From Candidatus Aenigmatarchaeota archaeon (GTDB taxonomy: Archaea > Aenigmatarchaeota > Aenigmatarchaeia > QMZP01), in the NCBI GenBank assembly GCA_016185435.1, contig JACPNN010000023.1:85393-149392 (forward strand): a stretch of DNA of 64,000 bases, in the 5' to 3' direction. The notes below the pieces were generated by a model. It ran no database searches and was not told the DNA's origin. It saw only the letters and a list, made by a program, of their open reading frames with translations. Shown here piece by piece: positions 24,195 through 32,879 of the stretch; the first letter of the stretch is position 1, and every line of letters starts with the position of its first letter. A program made the position numbers and the translations under genes.

Positions 24195-25799
24195 ATGCCT
24201 GAGCTTGGGCTGGTCATGGATGAGCTGAAGGAGTGGGCCAAGGACCAGAAAAGGGTGATCGGGAAGGCTGTGATAGCCTCCCCTTTCGAGATGGAGATGT
24301 TCCTTGACTATACTACCCAGAGGGGTGGCGGATCAAACATCTACTATTCCATGGCCTACCAGTTCCACAAGTGGGACATGCATGCGAAGAAGGTGGAGGA
24401 GTGGATGGAGGTCGCCCCGTCATTCGAGTATTACAACCTCACCATAGAGCAGAAGCACAAGATCGAGCAGACGATAAAGCAGGGGCTGGGCCAGGCGGCG
24501 CAGGCGGTATCGGATTACGAGCTTGTGGCGCATGACGCAAGGCGCTATAAGGAGATGCTCGACTACTTCTCAGAGGCGAAGAAAAATGCCGATGAGCATG
24601 TTCTCAGGAGCCTGTTCGTGGACAGGGTAGACGCTTTCACAGGGGAAGGCTTCACCATGATGAGCATGGTCAAGAGATGGCCCACTATAATCACAGACTT
24701 CGTGAGGATGAAAGGGAGCTGGGATGACATCGGCACAATCATGAAGGAACTGGACGTGACGCAGGCAGAGGCGACTGTGCTGAGGACGAAGAACAAGCTG
24801 TTCAAGGAGTGGCAGGTCATGTTCCTTCCGGAGCTCAAGGGCAGATATATGAGGATACAGACGCTTGCGAATGCGAGGAAGAAGTCCATAGATGAGTACA
24901 GGAAATGGCTGAAGCCGTATGTGGCAAGGTTCAGGATGCTGAAGGAAGGATTGGACAAGCCTGCAGGATTGGTTCCTGATTTCACACAGGATGTCACCTA
25001 TGTGCCAGGAATGGGGCAGGGGAATGCATATCTTGGGGTGAAGCTCTGGGTGTGGAAGCCTTTGAGAATCCCGGAGTTCCACAAGGCTGAGGCCAGGATG
25101 GAGGCTGAGGGCGGGTATATAATCGACCCATATGACGATTTCGTGAAGAAATGGAAGAAGAAAATAGAGGAGAGGTATAATGTGCCAATAACCGATAAGG
25201 ACGTAAGGGAAATACTGAAGAAGAGGAAAGGCTTTGCGCATCCCATAAGGCCGGGACTGGAGTTTTCAAGCGACGCCCTCTATTACAGCTTCTTCGACAT
25301 AGACTTCCTGCTGGCCCTCATAAAGACTCCTCCCCCCAAGGGCACGGAGACAGACAATCCCATGTTCATGGTGAAAGGCTGGATGATCAGCCAGAACGTG
25401 CTCCTCCTCCATATGCTTGAGCTGCATGCAAAGGAAAAGGCCCTTGAGAGATATATAAATGAGCTTATCGGGACAAGAGAGGCTGAGGAGGACGTGGAGA
25501 AGACCATAGAGGAGCTTTTCCCGAAAGAGGCTGAGCCTGAGAAATTCTGGGAGAAACTGACCCTGGCGAGGCAGAGGAAGCAGCTTGGCGAGAAGATGGA
25601 GAAGCACGGGGAGAAGGCAAGCGAGAGGTTCAAGTGGCTTTATGACGGCCTGGACAGCTTTGTGCACCTTTTCATCAAGTATGGGCCATACGAGCCTGTC
25701 TTCGAGGAGAGGATGAGCAAAGAATTCACAAGGGATGTCGGCTATGAATACGACAAGATCATTGCGCGCATACTGAATGGCATGAAGGTGCCTACATGA
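24195..25799 (+). CDS. Large conserved hypothetical protein
   Basis: A 534-residue soluble protein, mainly alpha-helical with many charged residues and long helices (about 190-260 and 410-500). No signal peptide or membrane segment. I do not recognise any domain. A Gly/Pro-rich patch lies near residues 265-290 (DVTYVPGMGQGNAYLG). It stands among other unrecognised proteins (20-30 kb) and may belong with them. Confidence 0.75.
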   Translation: MPELGLVMDELKEWAKDQKRVIGKAVIASPFEMEMFLDYTTQRGGGSNIYYSMAYQFHKWDMHAKKVEEWMEVAPSFEYYNLTIEQKHKIEQTIKQGLGQAAQAVSDYELVAHDARRYKEMLDYFSEAKKNADEHVLRSLFVDRVDAFTGEGFTMMSMVKRWPTIITDFVRMKGSWDDIGTIMKELDVTQAEATVLRTKNKLFKEWQVMFLPELKGRYMRIQTLANARKKSIDEYRKWLKPYVARFRMLKEGLDKPAGLVPDFTQDVTYVPGMGQGNAYLGVKLWVWKPLRIPEFHKAEARMEAEGGYIIDPYDDFVKKWKKKIEERYNVPITDKDVREILKKRKGFAHPIRPGLEFSSDALYYSFFDIDFLLALIKTPPPKGTETDNPMFMVKGWMISQNVLLLHMLELHAKEKALERYINELIGTREAEEDVEKTIEELFPKEAEPEKFWEKLTLARQRKQLGEKMEKHGEKASERFKWLYDGLDSFVHLFIKYGPYEPVFEERMSKEFTRDVGYEYDKIIARILNGMKVPT

Positions 25800-25856
25800 T
25801 ATACTGAATTATTGGAGCCAGATTCTGAACTTTGACAGTATATAGATACAGGGCAT

Positions 25857-25904
25857 ATGGGCTCAAGAAAGGAATATGTGGGGAGGAAGAAGGGGTACAG
25901 ATAG
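25857..25904 (+). pseudogene. Second orphan tail related to the propeller C-terminus
   Basis: An ATG-started 15-codon frame, MGSRKEYVGRKKGYR-stop, close to SSKEYVRKRKGY at the end of the propeller protein. It is too short to be a normal gene and lies 58 bases after the 534-residue gene. It is probably the leftover end of a lost paralogue. Confidence 0.5.
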
Positions 25905-26029
25905 TTGTTGTTATACAATCCTCAAGTTCAAAACCAAAGGGCGAGCACCGCAGCGAAGCGAGGAGCGGAGCAGTTGCGGCGGGCACAGTCGTTTATAAAT
26001 CTATTTCTTAATTTTACACTGTGAATAAC

Positions 26030-26395
26030 ATGCCTAAATCGATACTTATAGTGGAAGATGAAGAAGCAACAAGAGAAGCATATGTTGCTTTATTTGCCGA
26101 GGAAGGTTTGAATATCACAGCAACAGATAATTATCAAGATGCAGTAAGATGCACAGAATCACAGCATGACAAGTATTTAGTCGACGGGAATTTTCCTCAT
26201 ATGTCAGGTGGCTTAGACTCGCCAAATGGCATCAGATTTTATCAGCATGTCATTTCTAAATATCCAAAAGCAGATTTTATCTTATTCACATCGGATCAAT
26301 CTATGATAGAAGAGGCAAGAAAGCAAGGGATTCGAATTTGTGACAAAACTGATACAGACGCACCAGAAAAAATATTGCAATGGATAAATGAGTAA
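26030..26395 (+). CDS. Stand-alone response-regulator receiver domain
   Basis: A 121-residue CheY-like domain from the ATG at 26030. The acidic pocket is in VEDEEATREAY, the phospho-acceptor Asp in YLVDGNFP, the switch Thr/Ser in LFTSDQS and the Lys in ICDKTD. There is no output domain and no histidine kinase nearby. The gene is AT-rich against GC-richer neighbours, and the 110 bases upstream are unusually GC-rich and palindromic, so it is probably transferred. Confidence 0.85.
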   Translation: MPKSILIVEDEEATREAYVALFAEEGLNITATDNYQDAVRCTESQHDKYLVDGNFPHMSGGLDSPNGIRFYQHVISKYPKADFILFTSDQSMIEEARKQGIRICDKTDTDAPEKILQWINE

Positions 26396-26455
26396 AGTAT
26401 ATGCCCGCCGCAATTGCAGAAAACGTTTATTTGCTGCATATCTGAAAAGCGGTTC

Positions 26456-28453
26456 ATGCTCCTAAAGGGCAAAAGAGAGGGCAAAACAGATAAGCCACTG
26501 CAGCCAATTATCAATATGGACCTTCCCTTCTTCGGCAACCTCCTTGAGAATGGCAAAAACCCCCATGGCGAATTCGAGAAGAATGGAAAGGAGAAGAAAG
26601 GCGGCTTCAGGGTGGGCGTGACATCGGGCCTTTACCATGTGGCCAGGGCTGAAGAGCTTGCGACAATCATGAGGAAGCTCAACTACACGATAACAAGGGG
26701 CGCTGCGGCGATGCAGCTTGACGCTGACATACCCCATGAGGTCACCTATACGCAGGGAAGGGAGATAAGGCACATGGCCAAGAAGCAGAATGTCACCCTG
26801 CTTTTCCATGGCGACCTGAACATCCCCATAGGGATCCCTGAAAGGGGCGAGTGGCGTGACGCCCAGGACAGGATATACAAGTCCATATGCTCGGCCGTAT
26901 ATATAGGCGCGAAGTATGTCGATTTCCATTCGGAGCTGAACATATGGCTCGAGCTGATAACATACACTGGAAGGAAGCTCAGCATGAGCTTCTGCGACCA
27001 TGAAGGCAGTTTCATAAGCCATATCCTCAAGAAAAACGAAAAGCTGAGGGAATGGTTTGTGGACAGGAAATATGACCTTTTCATGTCAGACATCCTCACC
27101 AATGAGGAATACGATGAAGCAAAAGCAGAAGCCCAGGAGCTCGCAACCACTCAAATAAGGAGGCTGAAAGAGTCCAAATTCAAGGGGCTCGGATTGAACG
27201 ACCAGGAGATCCAGTATATCCTTATAGGCACCATCCCCACACATCTTGGCCACAGAACGCTGGAAATAAGGACTATAGAGGGCGAGGTGGAAAGGGCAGC
27301 CTCCACCCTCTTTTCCACCCTGATGAAAAAGCATACGCAGCAGGCAATCCGAAAGAAGCTGAAATCAGGGAAGAGATGGAGATACGAGGAGCTGAGGACA
27401 GTGGTTGGGCTGCTCGACGGCTACCATATCATAGCCCACTACCTGTTCTTCACAAAAGACCCCATCTGGCTTGCAATGGCAGAGCAGTACCCCAAGGTGA
27501 TGGAGAGGTATAAGATCAACTATTCGGATGAGAGGTGGATTGACAATGCATGGCAGAAGGCCGAAGATACGAACGACAGGGAATTCAAGGAGTTCTATTA
27601 TGGGGTGTGCGCTGCGAAGTTCCTGGAGGGGCACATGAAGAATACCCTCGAGTGGATGGAAAACGGCTTTAAGAAGGAGATAGACAAGATGGACATTCCC
27701 CTGGCAGATCCTGAGGAGATAAGGAAAGAGAGGGAGGAGCTGAAGAAGAACATTGATGACATCACCATCGGGATTGAGAACCCTGAGGCAAGGGACCCGG
27801 AGCATTCGGGCCAGACGCTGATATGGAGGCCTAAGCAGATATATGCCGCTGTGAAGACGATCAGGAAGACGCTGAAAACCAAAAAGGTAATGCTTATCGT
27901 GGATCATGAGCACCTTGCCACCCAGGGCGTTGACGCCCTGCAGGAAAGCAATGACACCATAGCAAAGATACCTGATTTCGGCAAGCTCGTTTTTGCAGTC
28001 CATTCCAATTCCCCCAATCCTCTCCATGCGCATACGCCGATTGACCCGGGCGACATGACGCTCTACAAGCTGTTCTGGAATCTCAGGAAGACAGGCCTCG
28101 GGAAAGACAGTCTGGTATACCTTGTGTTCGAGAGAGGAGGAGGAGAGGACCCTTTCCTCCATTCAGTGGATACGCTCAAGATCTTTGCAGAATTTTTAGA
28201 AAAAGACATCTCTCCTGAGGATATTGAGGGCAAGCTTGTAAAAGAGAAGCCAGAGCTTGTCGAGAAATTCTTTTCAGTCAAAGGCCTGCAGGCCGGGGCA
28301 TATTTCAGGCAGCTGCAGATTGTAAGGGATCATGCATGGGAGCCCCTGAAGGATCTGCTGCACATGCCCGATGAGGAGTGGACCATGCTGAGCAGGGCCG
28401 TAATCGAGAAGGGAAGGAGGCCTGAGCAGTGGAAGAGGGGTGAGTTCAGGTAG
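26456..28453 (+). CDS. Large TIM-barrel (AP endonuclease 2-like) protein
   Basis: A 665-residue protein. The start at 26456 is favoured by a TATA-like CGTTTATTTG 28 bases upstream. The N-terminal 200 residues have xylose isomerase-like TIM-barrel features (VTLLFHGDLNIPIGIPERGE, YVDFHSELN); barrel-like strands return near residues 470-570 (VMLIVDHEHL, LVFAVHSNSPNPLHAHTPID, LVYLVFERGG). His, Asp and Glu in these could bind metal. A helical block of about 250 residues is inserted between. The domain split is unusual. The reaction is unknown. The nucleotidyltransferase-like gene follows 95 bases downstream. Confidence 0.75.
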   Translation: MLLKGKREGKTDKPLQPIINMDLPFFGNLLENGKNPHGEFEKNGKEKKGGFRVGVTSGLYHVARAEELATIMRKLNYTITRGAAAMQLDADIPHEVTYTQGREIRHMAKKQNVTLLFHGDLNIPIGIPERGEWRDAQDRIYKSICSAVYIGAKYVDFHSELNIWLELITYTGRKLSMSFCDHEGSFISHILKKNEKLREWFVDRKYDLFMSDILTNEEYDEAKAEAQELATTQIRRLKESKFKGLGLNDQEIQYILIGTIPTHLGHRTLEIRTIEGEVERAASTLFSTLMKKHTQQAIRKKLKSGKRWRYEELRTVVGLLDGYHIIAHYLFFTKDPIWLAMAEQYPKVMERYKINYSDERWIDNAWQKAEDTNDREFKEFYYGVCAAKFLEGHMKNTLEWMENGFKKEIDKMDIPLADPEEIRKEREELKKNIDDITIGIENPEARDPEHSGQTLIWRPKQIYAAVKTIRKTLKTKKVMLIVDHEHLATQGVDALQESNDTIAKIPDFGKLVFAVHSNSPNPLHAHTPIDPGDMTLYKLFWNLRKTGLGKDSLVYLVFERGGGEDPFLHSVDTLKIFAEFLEKDISPEDIEGKLVKEKPELVEKFFSVKGLQAGAYFRQLQIVRDHAWEPLKDLLHMPDEEWTMLSRAVIEKGRRPEQWKRGEFR

Positions 28454-28548
28454 CACTGGGAGATGGAGGAGATAACAAAGAAATCATAGGAGAGGTTTAA
28501 GTATCCAACACCTATTATTCATAACATGTAGTCAAGCATGTGATTACC

Positions 28549-29778
28549 ATGCCAAAACTCGAAGAACAACCCCACGAAGCAGAGACTGCTGATATGGAGG
28601 AAAGCAATATAGAGGAGGGTGAAGAGGAAGCTGCAGAGACCAAAAAGCCAAAGGGCAGGAAAAAAGAAGGCCTCGAGAAGGACGAGAGGATTGAGATCCT
28701 CAAGAAGTTCGCCAAGGCTGTCCTCAAGAAATACGGCCCGCTCATCAGGTCTGTGGTGCTTTTCGGCTCGACAGCAAGGCAGTCTTTCAAGAAGGAGAGC
28801 GACATAGACGTCTTCATAATACTGGATGACACGCGGCAGAGGATAAGCCCGATATTCAAGGAGGAGATTGAGGAGCAGCTGGACATAATAGCCAGGAAGA
28901 TGAGCAAGCAGTTAAGCCTGCAGCAGCCCTACCTGCTGACTGAGTTCTGGAGGCTTGTCAGGGACGGCCACCCCATAATATTCAATTTCATACGGGAAGG
29001 GATTCCTGTCTATGACAGGGACATATTCCTGCCCATCAAGAGGCTGCTGCAGATGGGGGAGATAAAGCCGTCAAAGGAGGCTGTCGAGAAGTTCATTGAG
29101 AGAGGGCCGAAAAGAGTCAAGCGGGTCGAGAATGCCAAGATTTACATGGTGGTGGAGGACTGCTATTACGCCATGCTGGAATCAGCGCAGGCTGTCCTGA
29201 TGTTCTTGGGAAAAGCGCCCCCGAGGCCTGGCGATGCGCCTGAAGAGCTGAGGAAAAGCCTTGTCGAGCCTGGCCTGACGGATGACAAGCTCATCAAGTA
29301 CATGGAAGAGATAATACAAATCAGGAAGGAGGTGGAGCACAAGAAGAGGAGTTCGATGCCCGGCCAGGAGCTTGATGAGTGGATAAAGAAGACAAAGGAG
29401 TTCGTGAAGGAGATGCAGAAGCTGATCGTGAGGATCGAAATATTGAAGAGGGAAAATATGGTGATAAAAAGCCATGCCATAATGAAGGAGACAGCCCTGA
29501 CGCTTTTCCAGGCGCTGAAGCTTCCTGAGGAAAAGGTCAAGGAGGAAGGGATGGTCAATGTTTTCAAGAAGAACCTTGTCGAAACAGGCCTTGTCTCCCA
29601 GAATTATCTCGACACCCTGTCAAAGCTGGAGGAGATGAAGAAGTCTGTAAAAGACGGCAAGGTGATGGACATACCCAAGCAGGACATACTCCTCCAGAGG
29701 GAGTATGTCAGGAAGTTCATCAGGGAGGCTGGAAGGGTGATGAAGAAGAAGGTGAGCATGGGGGACGGAGGGGAATAG
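28549..29778 (+). CDS. Nucleotidyltransferase domain fused to a long helical region
   Basis: A 409-residue protein. A charged N-terminus (1-45) is followed by a minimal nucleotidyltransferase domain with the GS-x10-DxD motif (FGSTARQSFKKESDIDVF). Residues from about 160 to 409 are all-helical, in part resembling HEPN-type helical bundles (YYAMLESAQAVLMFLG). Nucleotidyltransferase and HEPN proteins normally form two-gene toxin-antitoxin pairs; here they may be one chain. No RxxxxH motif is evident, so RNase activity is not supported. Confidence 0.8.
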   Translation: MPKLEEQPHEAETADMEESNIEEGEEEAAETKKPKGRKKEGLEKDERIEILKKFAKAVLKKYGPLIRSVVLFGSTARQSFKKESDIDVFIILDDTRQRISPIFKEEIEEQLDIIARKMSKQLSLQQPYLLTEFWRLVRDGHPIIFNFIREGIPVYDRDIFLPIKRLLQMGEIKPSKEAVEKFIERGPKRVKRVENAKIYMVVEDCYYAMLESAQAVLMFLGKAPPRPGDAPEELRKSLVEPGLTDDKLIKYMEEIIQIRKEVEHKKRSSMPGQELDEWIKKTKEFVKEMQKLIVRIEILKRENMVIKSHAIMKETALTLFQALKLPEEKVKEEGMVNVFKKNLVETGLVSQNYLDTLSKLEEMKKSVKDGKVMDIPKQDILLQREYVRKFIREAGRVMKKKVSMGDGGE

Positions 29779-29825
29779 GCACTGCTTGTTTTATATATCG
29801 GCGGAATATAGTATACACTGATCGA

Positions 29826-30413
29826 ATGGCGAAAAAAGAGATGACACTTCTTGAAAAGGCCGGAACTGTCTTAAAGGATCCCAAAGGTTTTTTTGACGCC
29901 ATCAAGCGCGAGGATGGAGTAAAGAATGCGTTCATTTTCATAGCAGCGGCCTCCCTGGTGCCTACGGTCATATCTATCCTTGCCGCTGCCTTAGGGCTGT
30001 CCCAGGCAGCGAATGCCATAGAGTCTCTTGGCTTCCTTTCAATCTATTTATTGATACCCGTCTTTTATGTCCTTTCTGTCCTGCTTTACTTCGTACAGGC
30101 AGGCATACTCCATATATTCGTCTTCATGGCCGGAGGGAAAAAGGGCTACCACAGCACATACAAGGCCCTGGCCTATGGAAATCTACCCTCAACTCTTGTC
30201 TCATGGATACCCCTGATAGGATTTATCGGGACTTTGTGGTCGCTCTACCTCGTTATTCTGGGGATATCTAAACTCCATGAAATCACCATGCTGAGAGCAT
30301 TAATTGCCGTCATCGTGCCGGCTCTGGCAATCTTCCTTTTCATTGTTTTCGCCGCAGCCTTCTGGGCACTCGGCGGTTTTAACCCAGGAATCTCGCCTAT
30401 TCTAGCTAAATAG
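29826..30413 (+). CDS. Yip1-family membrane protein
   Basis: A 195-residue protein with five hydrophobic segments. An N-terminal DPKGFFDAIKREDG precedes the membrane part, and HSTYKALAYGNLPSTLVSWIP is a Yip1-domain signature. Function in archaea is unknown. A paralogue is at 31093; a Doc toxin pair lies between them. Confidence 0.85.
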   Translation: MAKKEMTLLEKAGTVLKDPKGFFDAIKREDGVKNAFIFIAAASLVPTVISILAAALGLSQAANAIESLGFLSIYLLIPVFYVLSVLLYFVQAGILHIFVFMAGGKKGYHSTYKALAYGNLPSTLVSWIPLIGFIGTLWSLYLVILGISKLHEITMLRALIAVIVPALAIFLFIVFAAAFWALGGFNPGISPILAK

Positions 30414-30429
30414 TTCATAGCCTGTTCTG

Positions 30430-30654
30430 CTATTCATTCTTCAGGTAGTTTTCTATCAGCATGTCAAGCAGAGATGACATGCTTTTCCCACTTTTCTTCG
30501 ACACTTCCTTCAGCTTGCTTATGCTCATTTCCTTCAGGGTGAAGCTTCTCCGTGTTTTGCCGAGAGGGAATTTGCCTGTCCTGTCATAATATTCCAGCAT
30601 CTCCGTATATCTCCTGTTCTCCTTCATTATCCGGTCAATTTCCCGTGGCAGCAT
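30430..30654 (-). CDS. Putative antitoxin of the Doc toxin
   Basis: A 74-residue protein. The C-terminal half (FTLKEMSISKLKEVSKKSGK, then SMSSLLDMLIENYL) looks like a ribbon-helix-helix DNA-binding unit. It overlaps the Doc toxin gene by 20 bases and follows it, so the toxin comes first. Doc is usually paired with Phd; an RHH partner is less common. Confidence 0.75.
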   Translation of the reverse strand: MLPREIDRIMKENRRYTEMLEYYDRTGKFPLGKTRRSFTLKEMSISKLKEVSKKSGKSMSSLLDMLIENYLKNE

Positions 30655-30991
30655 ATCTCACCAGCCTTTCTATCCTACTGACATCGGTTATATTTTCTTT
30701 TGCAATTTTCGTGACTTCAGAGACCATATTCTCCTTACTTTTGTCGCCCAGCCTGATGCCTGATTTTTCCAGGAGTGCCAGAGCAACTATAAGCGCTGTC
30801 CTTTTGTTGCCATCTGTAAAGGAATGGCCTACAAGTATGGCCTTCCAGAGGCATGCAATTTTTCTGTAAACACTTTTGCCCTTTCCGAGATACAGCGCTG
30901 TCTCGATTTCCGCGTCGCTTCTCAGATAGCCTCCATACATCTCGTTTATCAGCCTTATCTGGTTCTTGTCTATAATGTATTCCGAATTCAT
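30635..30991 (-). CDS. doc: Doc/Fic-family toxin
   Basis: A 118-residue death-on-curing protein. The Fic motif is HSFTDGNKRTAL (H56), as in Doc kinases that modify elongation factor Tu in bacteria. The family length is typical and the gene looks intact. A TATA-like CTTTATAAGC lies about 25 bases upstream of the start, so the toxin leads the operon. Confidence 0.92.
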   Translation of the reverse strand: MNSEYIIDKNQIRLINEMYGGYLRSDAEIETALYLGKGKSVYRKIACLWKAILVGHSFTDGNKRTALIVALALLEKSGIRLGDKSKENMVSEVTKIAKENITDVSRIERLVRYAATGN

Positions 30992-31092
30992 ATATATAAT
31001 TTAGTTTGCAGGCTTATAAAGCTAACGGATTAGTATATATATTTTCGTAATCCTTCTTTTTATAGAGGCCAGAACAAATATAATGTGAGCGA

Positions 31093-31677
31093 ATGGCATC
31101 TGTCATGACCGAGATCCTCGAAAAAATAAAGGCGGTATTGCAGAGCCCCGGCAGTTTCTTCGGCTCCATAAAATCAGAGGAAGGCTACGGCCCTGCGCTG
31201 AAATACCTTTTTGTCATATACCTTGTCCCATCCATCATCGCCTTCATCGCCGGCATGCTTTCTTCTCCCGGCAAAATAGGCGAAGCGGTTATCATTGCCG
31301 TTCTTGCAGAGGCGTTTGGGGTGCTGGCCGTCACTTTCATAAGCACAGGCCTTGTGCATATCGGAATACTTCTGGTGGGCGGGAAGAAAGGCGTATTCAG
31401 CACATACAAGGCTCTTGCATACGGCATAACGCCTTACGTGCTGCTCCAGTGGATACCGATTGTCAGTATCCTTGCCCTCCTTTGGGCCATATACCTCGAG
31501 GTCCTGGGGCTGTCAAAGCTTCAGGAGATGAGCATGCTCAGGGCTTTCATTGGATGGCTGATCGTGCCGCTAATCCTTCTGGTGATACTTGCAGCGCTTT
31601 TCACCGCAGTCCTGATAGGAATGCTGGGCGTGCTGTTCTCCGCAGCTTCAACAGGCAAGCTCATTATGGGCGGCTGA
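31093..31677 (+). CDS. Yip1-family membrane protein, paralogue
   Basis: A 194-residue protein with about five membrane segments and the same blocks as 29826-30413: SPGSFFGSIKSEEGYGPALKY at the N-terminus and FSTYKALAYGITPYVLLQWIP. The two genes are divergent copies, separated by the Doc pair. A winged-helix gene follows in the same direction. Confidence 0.85.
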   Translation: MASVMTEILEKIKAVLQSPGSFFGSIKSEEGYGPALKYLFVIYLVPSIIAFIAGMLSSPGKIGEAVIIAVLAEAFGVLAVTFISTGLVHIGILLVGGKKGVFSTYKALAYGITPYVLLQWIPIVSILALLWAIYLEVLGLSKLQEMSMLRAFIGWLIVPLILLVILAALFTAVLIGMLGVLFSAASTGKLIMGG

Positions 31678-31741
31678 AAAGCCTGACACCCCCCCGGAGA
31701 ATGTGAAGCTCATTTTTATAGAATGCAGCTCAATTTATCAT

Positions 31742-32047
31742 ATGCTTGATGCTGAGGGGATGAAGAGGCTGCTTTGGTACATCCTTGCAGGCACCAGAGG
31801 CGGGGTGACAAGGATTAAAATAATATCCCTCCTTAAGGAGAGGCCATACAACATCAACCAGCTCAGCAGCAAGATGGGCATGAATTATAAGAGCATACAG
31901 CATCATATTAAAGTGCTTGAAGAGAATAATATTATAATGCCGAGCGAGAAAAAATATGGTGCAGTTTACTTCCTCTCCCCGAGGATAGATTTCACCGCCT
32001 TCGATGAAATAAGGAAAAAACTGGGTGCTGAACATGCCATTGCCTGA
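31742..32047 (+). CDS. Winged helix-turn-helix regulator, ArsR-like
   Basis: A 101-residue DNA-binding protein from the ATG at 31742. The helix-turn-helix is at about residues 35-60 (YNINQLSSKMGMNYKSIQHH), followed by a wing (KKYGAVYFLSP). It overlaps the next membrane-protein gene by 14 bases, so it may regulate that gene or the Yip1 gene upstream. Confidence 0.85.
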   Translation: MLDAEGMKRLLWYILAGTRGGVTRIKIISLLKERPYNINQLSSKMGMNYKSIQHHIKVLEENNIIMPSEKKYGAVYFLSPRIDFTAFDEIRKKLGAEHAIA

Positions 32048-32327
32048 ACTGTTTGATGATCTGGTGTTCGTGCTGATAGCCGCAAACACTATAATGGCAG
32101 CCATGCTGCTGTTCGTCTACCTGAAGAACTACAGGGAGATAAAGTCGAAATTCACCTTGGGCCTGGCCTTCTTTTCCCTGGCCTTCTTTGCGCAGAACAT
32201 TCTTAACATGCACTTCTACAATGCGCTTATATCGAAGGAGATAACATATTACACGACGTCGCACCTGACAGTCAATGGCCTTGAATTTTTCGGCCTGCTT
32301 TTCCTTCTGTATGTGACGTGGAAATAG
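32034..32327 (+). CDS. Three-helix membrane protein
   Basis: A 97-residue protein with three hydrophobic helices (about 10-30, 40-58, 75-95). It overlaps the winged-helix gene. The pairing of a winged-helix gene with a small three-helix protein of this kind is recurrent in archaea; its role is unknown. Confidence 0.75.
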   Translation: MPLPELFDDLVFVLIAANTIMAAMLLFVYLKNYREIKSKFTLGLAFFSLAFFAQNILNMHFYNALISKEITYYTTSHLTVNGLEFFGLLFLLYVTWK

Positions 32328-32371
32328 AATGGTTGAGAGTTCCTTTAAAAAACTTTTTTCCATTCATTAAT

Positions 32372-32707
32372 ATGGTAAGTTCTAAGTTCCGCTGGCTTGA
32401 ACAACTGGCCAAGCAGCAGTTCGACGAAATTGAGAAAGAATCCGAGCTCGCTCTTGTAAAGGCCACCGGCTCCCGACTCGGAAAGCCATATGAGAGCCTT
32501 TCTTATCTTGCGGAAGTTGACAGGCTCAACAGCGATGACCAGTTTATCCCTGCATACCATCCAGATCTCTGTGACAGACAAGCATACAGGAGATATTTCC
32601 GCAGGATAGATCTTGTGCCTGCCGACATCATGAAAACGGCTGATTTTTGCCGCTTTCCAGTGTTTACGAACCAAACTGTGAAAGATTTGGGCATCATCTC
32701 GGCATGA
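32372..32707 (+). CDS. Hypothetical protein
   Basis: A 111-residue soluble protein from the ATG at 32372. No known domain recognised. Helical N-terminus and a polar, Arg/Tyr/Asp-rich middle (HPDLCDRQAYRRYFRRIDL). Located 44 bases after the membrane-protein gene. Confidence 0.65.
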   Translation: MVSSKFRWLEQLAKQQFDEIEKESELALVKATGSRLGKPYESLSYLAEVDRLNSDDQFIPAYHPDLCDRQAYRRYFRRIDLVPADIMKTADFCRFPVFTNQTVKDLGIISA

Positions 32708-32720
32708 ATTCGGGAAATCC

Positions 32721-32730
32721 ATTTATAAGC
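32721..32730 (+). promoter_or_regulatory. TATA box for the 42-residue zinc protein
   Basis: ATTTATAAGC, 21-30 bases before the ATG at 32751; predicts a leaderless mRNA and supports that this short frame is a gene. Confidence 0.55.
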
Positions 32731-32750
32731 ATCTCGGGAATGTCTTAATC

Positions 32751-32879
32751 ATGAGCAATTGCATAGTTTGCGGCTCGCAGGCGGAATACCTGTGCTCAAT
32801 CCACGAGGTTGGGATAGGCCTCTGCGAAAGGCATATGGAAAGCGCAACAGGATGCGACCCCAGTCCGATATCATACTGA
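32751..32879 (+). CDS. Very small zinc-binding protein
   Basis: A 42-residue frame. It has CIVC near the start (C4, C7), then C15 with H18, C25 with H28, and C34, enough to bind zinc in a treble-clef or B-box-like knuckle. A TATA box sits at the right distance. No homologue is recognised. The spacing of Cys and His and the promoter are the evidence for a real gene. Confidence 0.65.
   Translation: MSNCIVCGSQAEYLCSIHEVGIGLCERHMESATGCDPSPISY

Noticed and set aside
26462..27022. A minus-strand open frame opposite the TIM-barrel gene
   Set aside because: Low-quality composition and complete overlap with a supported gene; treated as a shadow.
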